A stretch of 64,000 nucleotides of DNA from Viridilinea sp964592425 (lineage in GTDB: Bacteria; Chloroflexota; Chloroflexia; Chloroflexales; Chloroflexaceae), in NCBI GenBank assembly GCA_964592425.1, contig CAZQCG010000023.1, positions 14,354-78,353 of the forward strand. The letters are read 5' to 3'. Within the stretch, counting starts at the first letter, position 1. Every line of letters begins with the position of its first letter. Made by a program: the position numbers and the translations under genes. This document shows positions 1-8,838 of the stretch, piece by piece. Below the pieces are notes generated by a model. It was not told the DNA's origin. It saw nothing but the letters and a program-made list of their open reading frames with translations, and did no database searches.

Positions 1-1065
1 TTTGAGTCGATTGACGAAGTCATCGGGCAGTTGCGCAACCAGCAGTATATCTGCGACCGGAGGCTGGCGACGATAGTCTTTCTGGCGCTGAAGATGCAGA
101 AGCCGGTGCTGATCGAAGGCCCTGCCGGGGTTGGCAAGACCGAACTGGCCAAGGTGGTCGCTCGGTCGCTTGATCGACGCCTGATCCGCCTGCAGTGCTA
201 CGAGGGCCTTGATGAGGCGCGGGCGCTCTATGAGTGGGAGTATAGCAAACAGTTGCTCTATACCCAGATCTTGCGAGAAAAGATTGGGCGCTTCCTTGAG
301 CATGTGACTGATCTGCGCGATGCGGTAGAGCAGATCCGCCAGCACGAGAATGCTTTTTTCTCTGAGTACTTTATTGTCCGCCGACCCATCCTTGAGGCGA
401 TCAGTTCGCCCGAGCCGGTAGTGCTGTTGATTGATGAGGTTGATCGCGCTGAGGAGCAGTTTGAGGCCTTTTTACTCGAGGTGCTCAGCGATTTCCAGGT
501 CAGTATTCCTGAGATCGGGACGGTTGTGGCGACCAATCCACCGGCTGTGATCATCACCAGTAACAATACCCGCGAATTGAGTGATGCCCTCAAGCGGCGC
601 TGTCTGCATCTCTCGATCGGCTATCCCGGTGAGGAGCGTGAGCTAGAGATTGTGCGCCTCAAAGTGCCGGAGATCAGTGAGACCCTGGCCCGCCAGGTGG
701 TAGAGGTGATTCGCCAGGTGCGCGGGCTCGACCTGCGTAAAGCCCCCAGTATCAGCGAGACACTGGATTGGGCGCGGGCCTTGATCCTGCTCAACGCCGA
801 GAATCTGAGCCCTGAGCTGGTTGAGGAGACGCTGCAGTTGATCTTGAAGTATGACCGTGATGTGCAAAAGGTGATTGGCCAGCTGCCGAAGTTGTTGGGT
901 GGTGCCGGAGCTGGCCACGACCATCACCACGATCATGATCACCACCACGATCATCATCATCACGAGAGTGGCGTGCAGGCGGCCCTTGAGCGCCAGCGTG
1001 AGCATAGCGCCCAGTATTTTTCGACCTATCGCGGCAATAGTTCGCGTGATGGATCGGCGAGGTAA
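1..1065 (+). CDS. MoxR-family AAA+ ATPase with His-rich C-terminus (5' end outside window)
   Basis: The reading frame is open from base 1, so the true start lies to the left; the first in-window start codon (TTG at 31) falls inside conserved sequence. The protein has a Walker A motif (GPAGVGKTE), a Walker B motif (LLIDEVDRAEEQ) and a sensor region (TSNNTRELSDALKRRC) of MoxR-type AAA+ ATPases, which remodel or mature partner proteins, usually with a VWA protein. Such a partner follows 2 bp downstream, as in CoxD/CoxE pairs that mature carbon monoxide dehydrogenase. Bases 917-963 encode an almost pure His/Asp tract near the C-terminus that is not part of the AAA+ fold and could bind metal. The gene heads the mycofactocin locus as seen here. 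The family call is secure; the substrate is unknown. Confidence 0.9.
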   Translation, partial: FESIDEVIGQLRNQQYICDRRLATIVFLALKMQKPVLIEGPAGVGKTELAKVVARSLDRRLIRLQCYEGLDEARALYEWEYSKQLLYTQILREKIGRFLEHVTDLRDAVEQIRQHENAFFSEYFIVRRPILEAISSPEPVVLLIDEVDRAEEQFEAFLLEVLSDFQVSIPEIGTVVATNPPAVIITSNNTRELSDALKRRCLHLSIGYPGEERELEIVRLKVPEISETLARQVVEVIRQVRGLDLRKAPSISETLDWARALILLNAENLSPELVEETLQLILKYDRDVQKVIGQLPKLLGGAGAGHDHHHDHDHHHDHHHHESGVQAALERQREHSAQYFSTYRGNSSRDGSAR

Positions 1066-1067
1066 AG

Positions 1068-2597
1068 ATGGACGCCAGCATCAATCGTTTTATCCATATC
1101 CTCAAACATAATGGCATGCGGGTCTCGCCTGCTGAGACGATCGATGCCCTGCGCGCCCTGGCCCTGGTTCCCCTGTACGATCGGGCGACTGTGCGTGATG
1201 TGCTCGGCAGTACGCTGATCAAAGATACGCGTGACTTGCCGCTCTTCGAGCATCTTTTCTCGGTCTTCTTCAGCCTGCCTGATGATGCGCATCCGCATGA
1301 TCACGACCATGACCATCACCACCATCATCACGATGAGCCCGATGAGCCGACCAGGATTGCCCTGCAGCCTGATGAGGGCGGGATCAATCAGAATGAGCAC
1401 ACCCATGACGAGCCAGCGGATGTGCGTGACTATTTTGATCCCGAGAAGATGGTGACGATGTTCAATCTGCATCGTGAGCCAAACCGCCTGAGCCTCTCGT
1501 CACTGAGCCAGCACCTGATCCTGAACCGCAATAAGGGCCTGCTTGATCTGGTCATGAAGCGGCTGACGCACCACCTGCGGACCCGGCGGGTGCGTAATGT
1601 GACCAACCCCGGCGATCTGAATTTTGGCACCGCACTTGAGGAGCTCGATCTTGATCTGATCGCTGGCGCGGCGGGGGCTTTGCAGAGCGATCTGGCTGAG
1701 ATGGAGGTGGATGAACGTCTGCTGGAGCGCCTGGCCGAGCAGATCGATGGGGTGATTGCCAACCTGCCCGAGCTGCTCAAGGGCTATATCGAGCGTGAGC
1801 TGGCCTTGCGTGGAAATGCGGCTATGGAGCACGAGCTTGAGCACCTCGAGTCGGCCTATAGCTACCGCTTTCAAGAGCATGAGCGCCGCCAGATGGAGGA
1901 GCTTGTGCGCCGGCTGGGGCGCCAGATGCGTGGGGCGCTCTCGAGCCGGCGTACCGTCGATCAGCGCGGGCGGATCAACCTCTCACGCACGCTGCGCAAT
2001 AATCTGCGCTATGACGGGGTACCCTTTCACCCGGTGCTGGCTCGCCGCCAGGACGAGCGCCCGCGGCTGGTGGTGATCTGTGATGTGAGCCTCTCGGTGC
2101 GTAATACGGCCCGTTTTATGCTGCATCTGCTCTACAGTTTGCAGGCCCTCTTCAGCAAAGTGCGCAGCTTTGTCTTTGTGAGTGATCTGGCCGAGATTAG
2201 CGCCGAGATCGAGCGTTTTAGCCTCGACGAGGCGATCGGGCGGGTCTTTAGTGGTGAGGTGATCGATACCGATGAGAATAGTAACTATGGGCGGGCGCTG
2301 GCGATCTTTTACGAGCGTTATCTCGCAGCGGTCACCAGCCGCACAACGGTGATCATCCTGGGTGACGGGCGCGGCAATAGCCATAACGCCAATGCCTGGA
2401 TCCTTGAAGATCTGCGCCGCCGTTGTAAGCAGTTGATCTGGCTGACCCCCGAGGCCCGGACAAGCTGGCAGCTTGGCGGCTCGGATATGCCGACCTATGC
2501 CCCGATCTGCCATAAGGTTGAGGTGGTGCGCAACCTGGATCAGCTGGGCCGCGTGGCGGAGGATCTGGTGCGCGGCTCGTTTGCAGCACGGAGATAA
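1068..2597 (+). CDS. VWA domain protein, CoxE-like, with internal His-rich tract
   Basis: This 509-residue protein has a C-terminal von Willebrand A domain with a MIDAS-type DxSxS motif (DVSLSV, about residue 343), as in the CoxE family. MoxR ATPases work with such proteins to mature metalloenzymes. The ATG at 1068 lies 2 bp after the MoxR stop, behind GGCGAGG, so the two are translationally linked. Around bases 1292-1335 a run of His and Asp (with six His in a row) mirrors the tract at the end of the MoxR partner; such parallel inserts suggest metal handling, which is inference. The N-terminal 320 residues are mostly charged helices with no enzyme motif that I recognise. Position at the head of the mycofactocin genes suggests a role in maturing one of the redox enzymes there. 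Confidence 0.85.
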   Translation: MDASINRFIHILKHNGMRVSPAETIDALRALALVPLYDRATVRDVLGSTLIKDTRDLPLFEHLFSVFFSLPDDAHPHDHDHDHHHHHHDEPDEPTRIALQPDEGGINQNEHTHDEPADVRDYFDPEKMVTMFNLHREPNRLSLSSLSQHLILNRNKGLLDLVMKRLTHHLRTRRVRNVTNPGDLNFGTALEELDLDLIAGAAGALQSDLAEMEVDERLLERLAEQIDGVIANLPELLKGYIERELALRGNAAMEHELEHLESAYSYRFQEHERRQMEELVRRLGRQMRGALSSRRTVDQRGRINLSRTLRNNLRYDGVPFHPVLARRQDERPRLVVICDVSLSVRNTARFMLHLLYSLQALFSKVRSFVFVSDLAEISAEIERFSLDEAIGRVFSGEVIDTDENSNYGRALAIFYERYLAAVTSRTTVIILGDGRGNSHNANAWILEDLRRRCKQLIWLTPEARTSWQLGGSDMPTYAPICHKVEVVRNLDQLGRVAEDLVRGSFAARR

Positions 2598-2600
2598 GGC

Positions 2601-3557
2601 ATGCTTCCCCTGGTGCTCGCCACCTGGCGTCACGCCGCCCTGACAACCTCGCTCGCTGCGGGGCATCCGGCCCTGGCTGAGAGCCCGCATTTTACCCTCT
2701 ACCGGTTCGAACCGGGGGCGGATCGGCCTGGGGCGGAGGTTGAACTGGTGGTGGTGCATCATTTTGGCCCTGCGCAGATCGATAATAATCTCGGTTTTTA
2801 TGTGGCGGAGGAGCTGCTGCCCCTGCTCCAGGCTGCCCGTGGCGGCCAGGAAGCGGGGCGTGCGCTCGATGATGCCTTTGCCTACGATGAGCATACGATC
2901 TTCGAGTATTGTGTCGGCGCACTTGTACGTTCGATCGATGGCAATGAGCGCCGGGCCTGGCAACACTTCTATCGTAATACGCTGGCCCTGTTTGAAGAGG
3001 CCATGTCGGCGGGGGAGGCCGCGCCGGGTTTTATCGGCCCCTTCGGCATTATCTATGCCGAGTTGCTGCGCCTGGCCCGCGGCAGCAGCCTGCTTGATAT
3101 GGGCACCTGCTTCGGCTTTATGCCCATGCTCTTTGCGCGACGGGCAGCGCTGGGCCGGGCTACGCCCTTTACGACGATTGTCGGCGGCGACTTGGAGAGC
3201 GCCCTGGTCAACCTGGCCAATGAGGTTGCCCAGCGTGAGGGGCTCCAGGGGCTGCAATTCGTGCAGGCCAACCTGTTGAGTGAGGAGGTTGTGCGCCTGG
3301 GGCGTTTTGATACCGTGACCCTGGTGCATGTGCTTGAGCACCTCGAGCCGCAACAAACCATGATGGCCCTGCGCAATCTCTGGCAGTTGACTGAGCGCCG
3401 GTTGATTGTGACGGTGCCGATCGAGCCGGTACCTGATCCGCGTTTCGGCCACCTGCAGGTCTTTGATCCACAGCGCCTGCTTGATCTGGGGCGTGAGCTT
3501 GGTGGGCATTGCCGGAGTTTTGCTTTGCATGGGGCCTGGCTGGTGGTCGATCGTTAG
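2601..3557 (+). CDS. SAM-dependent methyltransferase, candidate mycofactocin glycan methyltransferase (MftM-like)
   Basis: This 318-residue protein has a class I methyltransferase fold in its C-terminal 180 residues. The glycine-rich SAM loop reads LLDMGTCFGFMP, followed by an acidic residue after strand 2 (VGGDLES) and a VLEHLEP segment like those of Methyltransf_11-type enzymes. The N-terminal 130 residues are not assigned. It starts 3 bp after the VWA stop, behind GAGATAAGG. In actinobacteria a SAM-dependent enzyme, MftM, methylates the mycofactocin oligosaccharide; placement directly before mftC makes this a reasonable candidate, but I could not align it with a known MftM. A methyltransferase domain is also fused to MftF downstream, so the locus has two. 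Class confidence is high; the mycofactocin role is inferred. Confidence 0.75.
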   Translation: MLPLVLATWRHAALTTSLAAGHPALAESPHFTLYRFEPGADRPGAEVELVVVHHFGPAQIDNNLGFYVAEELLPLLQAARGGQEAGRALDDAFAYDEHTIFEYCVGALVRSIDGNERRAWQHFYRNTLALFEEAMSAGEAAPGFIGPFGIIYAELLRLARGSSLLDMGTCFGFMPMLFARRAALGRATPFTTIVGGDLESALVNLANEVAQREGLQGLQFVQANLLSEEVVRLGRFDTVTLVHVLEHLEPQQTMMALRNLWQLTERRLIVTVPIEPVPDPRFGHLQVFDPQRLLDLGRELGGHCRSFALHGAWLVVDR

Positions 3558-3798
3558 AGCGATTCGCGCTGGGGTTGGAGGTTAGGGCCAATACTTTGCA
3601 AATAGGGGCAAGCGCAGATCGATCAAGGCCGATCAGACGCAGAAGCTTTGCGGCTTTGCGTGAGCTTATCTGAAAGGTATTGGGGTTAGGGCATGGGTTC
3701 TGCCGCGTCTGAACGTCATCCACCACGCACAGGTCGGCTGAACCTTTCTGAGAACCGCTGTAGGCTGGCTTGCCGGGGTGCAAAAGGATGTGCTTGCT
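3558..3798 (+). other. Non-coding gap before mftC; no mftA or mftB seen
   Basis: These 241 bases separate the methyltransferase from mftC. All three + frames are broken by stops at short intervals. The longest frame opening with ATG (3692-3808) encodes 38 residues rich in Arg and Cys and lacks the C-terminal Val-Tyr and the conserved end of MftA. The gap may hold a promoter for mftC and following genes, but I see no convincing -35/-10 pair. Confidence 0.5.
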
Positions 3799-4851
3799 AT
3801 GACCTATGAGATCTTTCGTCAGGGCCTGGATGCGCCGATCTGTCTGACCTGGGAGCTGACCTACGCGTGTAATCTGCGCTGTGTGCATTGTCTCTCGGCG
3901 TCGGGGCAGGCCCATGCCGGTGAGTTGAGCACGGCTGAGGCACGTGACTTGATTGCAACCTGGGCGGCGATGAAGGTCTTCTATGTCAATGTCGGCGGTG
4001 GTGAGCCGATGAGTCGGCCCGATTTCTTTGAACTGATGGACTGCTGCCTCGATCATCAGATCGGGGTCAAGTTCAGCACCAACGGCACACTGATCGATGC
4101 GGCGGCAGCACGCTGGATCGCCTCGCGCGACTACCTTGATCTGCAGATCAGCCTTGATGGGGCCACGCCAGAGACGAACGACCCGGTGCGCGGCACGGGG
4201 GCTTTCAAACGGGCGCGGCGGGCGATGGAGTTGCTGGCCGCAGAGGGCTTCAGCTTTAAGATCAATACGGTCGTAACCCGCCAGAATGCCCACCAGCTTG
4301 ATGCGCTCTACGCCCTGGCTAACCACTATGGTGCCGAGTTGCGTGTCACCCGCTTGCGCCCCGCCGGGCGTGGCGTGCAAGTCTGGGAGCAACTGCGCCC
4401 CACCTATGCCCAGAATCGTCTGCTCTACGACTGGCTGCTGGCCCACCCCGCTGTAATGACCGGCGACTCGTTTTTTCATCTCTCGGCCTATGGTGCGCCG
4501 ATCGATGGGCTGAATATGTGTGGGGCCGGGCGCATCGTCTGTTGTGTTGATCCGGTCGGTGAGGTCTATGCCTGTCCTTTTGTGCTGGCCCCTGAGTTTT
4601 CGGCGGGCAATGTGCGTGATCCCGGCGGCTTTGCCCAGATCTGGCGCGAGGCACCACTCTTTGCGCACCTACGTACCTGGCAGGTAGGGGGCAGTTGCCG
4701 TAGTTGCAACGCCTATGCGCTCTGTCATGGCGGCTGTATGGCGGTGAAGCATTTTACAGGGCGCTCGCTGGACGAGCCGGATCCCGACTGTGTCTTCGGC
4801 AAAGGCAGTGAAACGTTGCGCACAGGGGTGATTCCGCTGACGCAGCTGTAG
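3799..4851 (+). CDS. mftC: Mycofactocin radical SAM maturase MftC
   Basis: MftC decarboxylates and cyclises the C-terminal Val-Tyr of the MftA peptide, using SAM and iron-sulfur clusters, to start mycofactocin synthesis. The 350-residue protein carries the radical-SAM motif CNLRCVHC (Cys 24, 28, 31) inside a stretch, LDAPICLTWELTYACNL, that matches my recollection of actinobacterial MftC almost residue for residue. The segments FYVNVGGGEP, GLNMCGAGR and YACPF also match, and a SPASM-type Cys set ends the protein (CRSC, CHGGC, DPDC). I chose the ATG at 3799, behind AAAGGA at 3782-3787, because it gives the family's usual short N-terminus; a GTG at 3778 is possible. MftC normally needs the peptide MftA and the RRE protein MftB; neither is visible nearby. 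Confidence 0.95.
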   Translation: MTYEIFRQGLDAPICLTWELTYACNLRCVHCLSASGQAHAGELSTAEARDLIATWAAMKVFYVNVGGGEPMSRPDFFELMDCCLDHQIGVKFSTNGTLIDAAAARWIASRDYLDLQISLDGATPETNDPVRGTGAFKRARRAMELLAAEGFSFKINTVVTRQNAHQLDALYALANHYGAELRVTRLRPAGRGVQVWEQLRPTYAQNRLLYDWLLAHPAVMTGDSFFHLSAYGAPIDGLNMCGAGRIVCCVDPVGEVYACPFVLAPEFSAGNVRDPGGFAQIWREAPLFAHLRTWQVGGSCRSCNAYALCHGGCMAVKHFTGRSLDEPDPDCVFGKGSETLRTGVIPLTQL

Positions 4852-4869
4852 GCGGCCAGGAGCTTTTGT

Positions 4870-6852
4870 ATGGCAGATCTTTTTGCACCGCTGTTTGAGC
4901 CGCTCAGGCTGGGGCGTAAAACTGCACCGAGCCGGATCGTCTTTGCGGCGCATCCGACCAACTTTGCCCGGCGGAATCGTTTTGAGGAACGCCATGCCAC
5001 CTACTATGGGGCGCGGGCGCGCGGCGGGGCCGGGGTGATCGTGCTTGAAGGCAGTGTGGTGCATCCTTCCGATTGGCCCTACGAGTATGCGGTCTTTGGC
5101 TACGATGAACGAATTGTACCGAGCTACCGGCTGATGGCCGAGGCGGTGCATCCGCACGGTTCGCTCTTGTTGGCCCAGTTGACCCACAGCGGTATGCAGG
5201 GCACCAGCCACTACTCACAGACGGCGCTCTGGGCGCCTTCGCCGGTGCCTGAGGTGAACAGCCGCGAGGTGCCGAAGGAGATGGAGCCAGAGGATATTGC
5301 TGCGGTGATCGATGGCTTTACTACGGCTGCCCGCTACGCGATCGAGGGTGGCCTCGATGGAGTCGAGATCAATGCTGGCCCCGACAGCCTGGTGCGCCAG
5401 TTCCTCTCGCCTCTGACCAACCAGCGCCAGGATGCCTATGGCGGTTCGCAGGAGCACCGCATGCGTTTTGCCCGCGAGGTGCTGCAGGCGGTGCGGCGCA
5501 CCGTCGGTGATGAGGCGGTGGTGGGCCTGCGCCTGAGCGGTGATGAGCATGCCCCCTGGGCAGGGCTCAAGCCGGAAGATTTTGCCGAGATCGCCCGCCT
5601 GCTTACCAACGACCATCAGATCGATTATCTGAGTGTCACCAGTGGCAGTATCTATACCCTGCATCTGACACGAGCGGGGCTCTATATGCCGCCCGGTTAT
5701 GCGATGCACCTGGCCACCGAAGTTAAGGCAGCAGTTACGGTGCCGGTCTTTGCGCAGGGCAGCATTGTCGAGCCGCGCCAGGCGGCGGCGGTGCTGGTAG
5801 AGGGGCGCGCCGATGCGGTGAAGATGACCCGTGCGCTGATCGCCGACCCCGATCTGCCGCGTAAGGTGCGTGCCGGTCAGGTGGAGGAGGTGCGTCAATG
5901 TATCCTCTGCAACCAGGACTGTGTGATCAGCACGGTGCAGAATCCGCGCCTGAGCTGTTCGATCAATCCGGCGGCGGGCCACGAGGCGCAGTCTGAGTTT
6001 GCTACGCTGCCGCCTGCGGTACGGCCCCGGCGGGTGGTGGTGGTGGGCGGCGGCCCGGCGGGGATGGAGGCCGCCCGCGTGGCTGCCCTGCGTGGGCACT
6101 ATGTAACGCTCTACGAGCAGGACGAACGCCTGGGTGGTGCGCTGCACCTGGCCTCGGCGGAGCCGGGGCGCAAGCGGCTGGAGCTGATTGGCCACTGGCT
6201 CGAGGGCCAGATCCGTAAGCTCGGCGTCACGCTGCGCCTGGGTACCACCGCAACCCTGGAGACGGTGCGAGGCGACCAGCCTGAGGCGGTGATTGTCGCC
6301 GTAGGCGGAGTGCCGATACTCTACCCCGGTGTCGCTTTCGATACCAGCGTGCCGGTCTTGAATGAGCGTGATGTGCTCGGTGGTGCGCCCCTCCCGCCGG
6401 TGGGCCGGGCGGTTGTCCTTGACCAGATCGGTGATCACGATGGCATGGCCGTTGCCGAGTGGCTGGTGCATAAGGGCTGGAAGGTTGAGATTGTTACCGA
6501 GGATATGTTCTGTGGCCAGCGCCTGACGGCGACCCAGGAGTTGACGGCCTGGAACCAGCGCGCCTTTACCAAAGGGGTGATCTTCCATCCCCAGCAGGAG
6601 GTGGCGCGGGTGCATGAACGCACGCTGGTGATGGTTGACCGCTTCAGCCGTGAGGAGCAGCACATCGAAGAGGTCGATCTGATCGTTGATGTGACCTACG
6701 ATCGGCCTGATGAGCGGCTCTATTTTGAACTGAAGGCACTTGGCTTCGGAAGCGAGGGCATGCCGGCGCTCTTGCGGGCGGGTGATTGTGTGGCACCGCG
6801 GCGAATCAGCCAGGCCGTGCTGGAAGGCTACCGAGCTGGAAGGGCGGTGTAG
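4870..6852 (+). CDS. Mycofactocin-system FadH/OYE family oxidoreductase 1
   Basis: This 660-residue enzyme resembles 2,4-dienoyl-CoA reductase and trimethylamine dehydrogenase. An N-terminal old-yellow-enzyme TIM barrel for FMN (residues 1-340, with HSGMQG and PDSLVRQFLSP) is followed by a 4Fe-4S Cys motif of the form CxxCxxxC-x11-C (CILCNQDC onward). A C-terminal FAD/NAD(P) domain begins VVVVGGGPAGMEAARV. Proteins of this architecture are known companions of mycofactocin clusters, where they are thought to move electrons to or from enone or aldehyde substrates. It lies 18 bp after mftC, and its paralogue follows at once. The substrate is unknown. The start ATG at 4870 follows GGCCAGGAGC. Confidence 0.9.
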   Translation: MADLFAPLFEPLRLGRKTAPSRIVFAAHPTNFARRNRFEERHATYYGARARGGAGVIVLEGSVVHPSDWPYEYAVFGYDERIVPSYRLMAEAVHPHGSLLLAQLTHSGMQGTSHYSQTALWAPSPVPEVNSREVPKEMEPEDIAAVIDGFTTAARYAIEGGLDGVEINAGPDSLVRQFLSPLTNQRQDAYGGSQEHRMRFAREVLQAVRRTVGDEAVVGLRLSGDEHAPWAGLKPEDFAEIARLLTNDHQIDYLSVTSGSIYTLHLTRAGLYMPPGYAMHLATEVKAAVTVPVFAQGSIVEPRQAAAVLVEGRADAVKMTRALIADPDLPRKVRAGQVEEVRQCILCNQDCVISTVQNPRLSCSINPAAGHEAQSEFATLPPAVRPRRVVVVGGGPAGMEAARVAALRGHYVTLYEQDERLGGALHLASAEPGRKRLELIGHWLEGQIRKLGVTLRLGTTATLETVRGDQPEAVIVAVGGVPILYPGVAFDTSVPVLNERDVLGGAPLPPVGRAVVLDQIGDHDGMAVAEWLVHKGWKVEIVTEDMFCGQRLTATQELTAWNQRAFTKGVIFHPQQEVARVHERTLVMVDRFSREEQHIEEVDLIVDVTYDRPDERLYFELKALGFGSEGMPALLRAGDCVAPRRISQAVLEGYRAGRAV

Positions 6853-6853
6853 C

Positions 6854-8812
6854 GTGGAGCAGAGCACACGCCTCATGTTTACGCCGATCAAGATCGGCAG
6901 TCTGACGCTCAAGAACCGCCTTGTCTTTTCGGCGCACCTGACCAACTACGCCGAAGATTACATGCCCTCTGAACGTCATACCTACTACTATCGCGAGCGG
7001 GCCCGCGGCGGGGCCGGGATGATTATTACCGAGGAGCATTCGACCCACCCGACCGATCACCCCTACGAGAAGCTGATCCATGCCTTTAATCCGGCGGTGA
7101 TCCCAGGCTATCAGCGCATAACGGCGGCGGTGCATGCCGAAGGGGTGCCGATCCTGGCCCAGATTAACCATAACGGGGGCCAGAGTAGCGGCATGTTCAC
7201 GCGCCTGCCAGCCTGGGCTCCCTCGGCAGTGGCCGACCCGCTCTTTCGTGAGGTGCCCAAGGCGGTTGAGCTTGAGGATCTTCAGGCGATTATTGCTGGC
7301 TATGCCCAGGTGGCCCGCAATACACAGCTCGGCGGCTTTGATGGCGTTGAGCTGCAGTGTTCGCACTCCTCGATTGTGCGCCAGTTCCTCTCGCGCCACA
7401 ACAATCTGCGTACCGACGAGTATGGTGGCGGGCTTGAGCAGCGTATGCGCCTGCTGCGTGAGATCATCGCCGCAATTCGAGTGCGTACCGGGCGCGCTTA
7501 TGTGCTGGGGGTACGCCTCTGCGGTGATGAGTTGATCCGTGATGGGATTGTGTTGGACGAGGCCGTGGCGGCTGCCCGCATGCTCGAGGCCGATGGTCTG
7601 GTGGACTATATCAATACCAGTATCGGGACGGCGACCCAATCGCTCTATATGATCGAAGGTTCGATGCATGTGCCGCCCGGCTATGCGCTCTTTATCTCGT
7701 CGGCGATCCGTAAGGCGGTGCGCCTGCCGGTCGTCGGCGTGGGCCGGATCAAAGATCCTATTCAGGCTGAGCGGGCGCTGCAGGAGGGCCATGCGGATCT
7801 GGTGGGTATCGTGCGGGCACAGATTGCCGACCCCGAGTTTGGCCGTAAGGCCCGTGAGAACCGGGTTGAGGATATTCGCCTCTGCCTCTCGTGCAACCAG
7901 GAGTGTGTGGGGCGTATGGGCCTCAATCGCTGGATGGGCTGTATCGAGACACCCGCGACGGGGCGGGAGCGCGAGTTGGGCGTGGGCACACTGAGCCCTG
8001 CAGCGCAACCCCGGCGGGTCTGTGTCGTTGGTGGCGGGCCGGCCGGGCTCAAGGCGGCCGTGATCGCTGCACACCGCGGCCACCAGGTGACCCTCTACGA
8101 GCAGCAGTCCGAGCTGGGTGGCCAGGTTCGGCTGGCAGTCAAGGTGACCAACCGGGCCGAGTTTGGCGACCTGGTGCGCAATCTGCTGCACGAACTGCAT
8201 CAGCTTGACGTGAAAGTTCATACCGGCACGCCAGCTACGCCCGATCTGATCCTGGCTGCGCAACCTGATGTCGTGGTGATCGCTACTGGCTCGCGCCCGG
8301 ATCGCCAGGCCTTTCCTGGCGCGGACGGGCCGGGGGTGGCCGATGTGAGTGACATTCTGGCCGGGCGAGTGACGCCTGGTAAGCGGGTGCTGGTGGTTGA
8401 TCGGCTTGGTTTTCACGAGGCGACCAGTGTCGCCGAGTATCTGGCCGAGCGTGGCTGCCAGGTCGAGGTGGTCACGCCGACGCTCTATGTGGGCCAGGAT
8501 CTGGGGATCACCCTCGATCTGGAAAACTGGTACCGGCGTGCCCGAGCGTTGGGAATTGTCTGCACCCCCAACGTCTCCGTGCTCAGCGCCGCTGAAGGCG
8601 TAGTCACCGCAGTCCATAACTACAGTGGCCAGATCCTGAGCTTTGACCAGTTTGATACGCTGGTTCTGGCCGTGCAGCGCCGGGCTGAGAGCGAACTCTA
8701 CTTTGCGTTGAAGGGGCGCGTACCCGCCCTGCACCGCATTGGCGATGCCCTGGCACCCCGGCGGGCTCACGCGGCGATCATTGAGGGCGAACGAGTGGCA
8801 AGGGCGATCTAA
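6854..8812 (+). CDS. Mycofactocin-system FadH/OYE family oxidoreductase 2
   Basis: A second 652-residue OYE/FadH flavoenzyme, built like its neighbour: FMN barrel (MFTPIKIGSLTLKNR at the start, NHNGGQSSGM, SSIVRQFLSRHN), iron-sulfur motif CLSCNQEC with a fourth Cys 12 residues on, then an FAD/NAD domain beginning VCVVGGGPAGLKAAV. I chose the GTG at 6854, one base after the previous stop; the ATG at 6875 would trim seven residues. The pair probably arose by duplication but has clearly diverged, for example HPTNFARRN versus HLTNYAEDY near the N-terminus, so they probably use different substrates or form a heteromer. Related proteins form two separate subfamilies linked to mycofactocin loci. Confidence 0.9.
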   Translation: MEQSTRLMFTPIKIGSLTLKNRLVFSAHLTNYAEDYMPSERHTYYYRERARGGAGMIITEEHSTHPTDHPYEKLIHAFNPAVIPGYQRITAAVHAEGVPILAQINHNGGQSSGMFTRLPAWAPSAVADPLFREVPKAVELEDLQAIIAGYAQVARNTQLGGFDGVELQCSHSSIVRQFLSRHNNLRTDEYGGGLEQRMRLLREIIAAIRVRTGRAYVLGVRLCGDELIRDGIVLDEAVAAARMLEADGLVDYINTSIGTATQSLYMIEGSMHVPPGYALFISSAIRKAVRLPVVGVGRIKDPIQAERALQEGHADLVGIVRAQIADPEFGRKARENRVEDIRLCLSCNQECVGRMGLNRWMGCIETPATGRERELGVGTLSPAAQPRRVCVVGGGPAGLKAAVIAAHRGHQVTLYEQQSELGGQVRLAVKVTNRAEFGDLVRNLLHELHQLDVKVHTGTPATPDLILAAQPDVVVIATGSRPDRQAFPGADGPGVADVSDILAGRVTPGKRVLVVDRLGFHEATSVAEYLAERGCQVEVVTPTLYVGQDLGITLDLENWYRRARALGIVCTPNVSVLSAAEGVVTAVHNYSGQILSFDQFDTLVLAVQRRAESELYFALKGRVPALHRIGDALAPRRAHAAIIEGERVARAI

Positions 8813-8838
8813 ACAGGCAGGTAGGAAGGGAGGCCTAG

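Noticed and set aside
1983..3530. Long - strand frame opposite the VWA and methyltransferase genes
   Set aside because: Antisense of well-supported genes, with low-complexity His/Gln-rich translation and no start signal.
3692..3808. 38-residue frame before mftC as a possible mftA
   Set aside because: It lacks the C-terminal Val-Tyr and the conserved end of MftA, has several Cys, and overlaps the mftC start.
5215..8770. Long - strand frames opposite the two OYE genes
   Set aside because: His/Arg-rich translations typical of the complementary strand of GC-rich genes; no family features.
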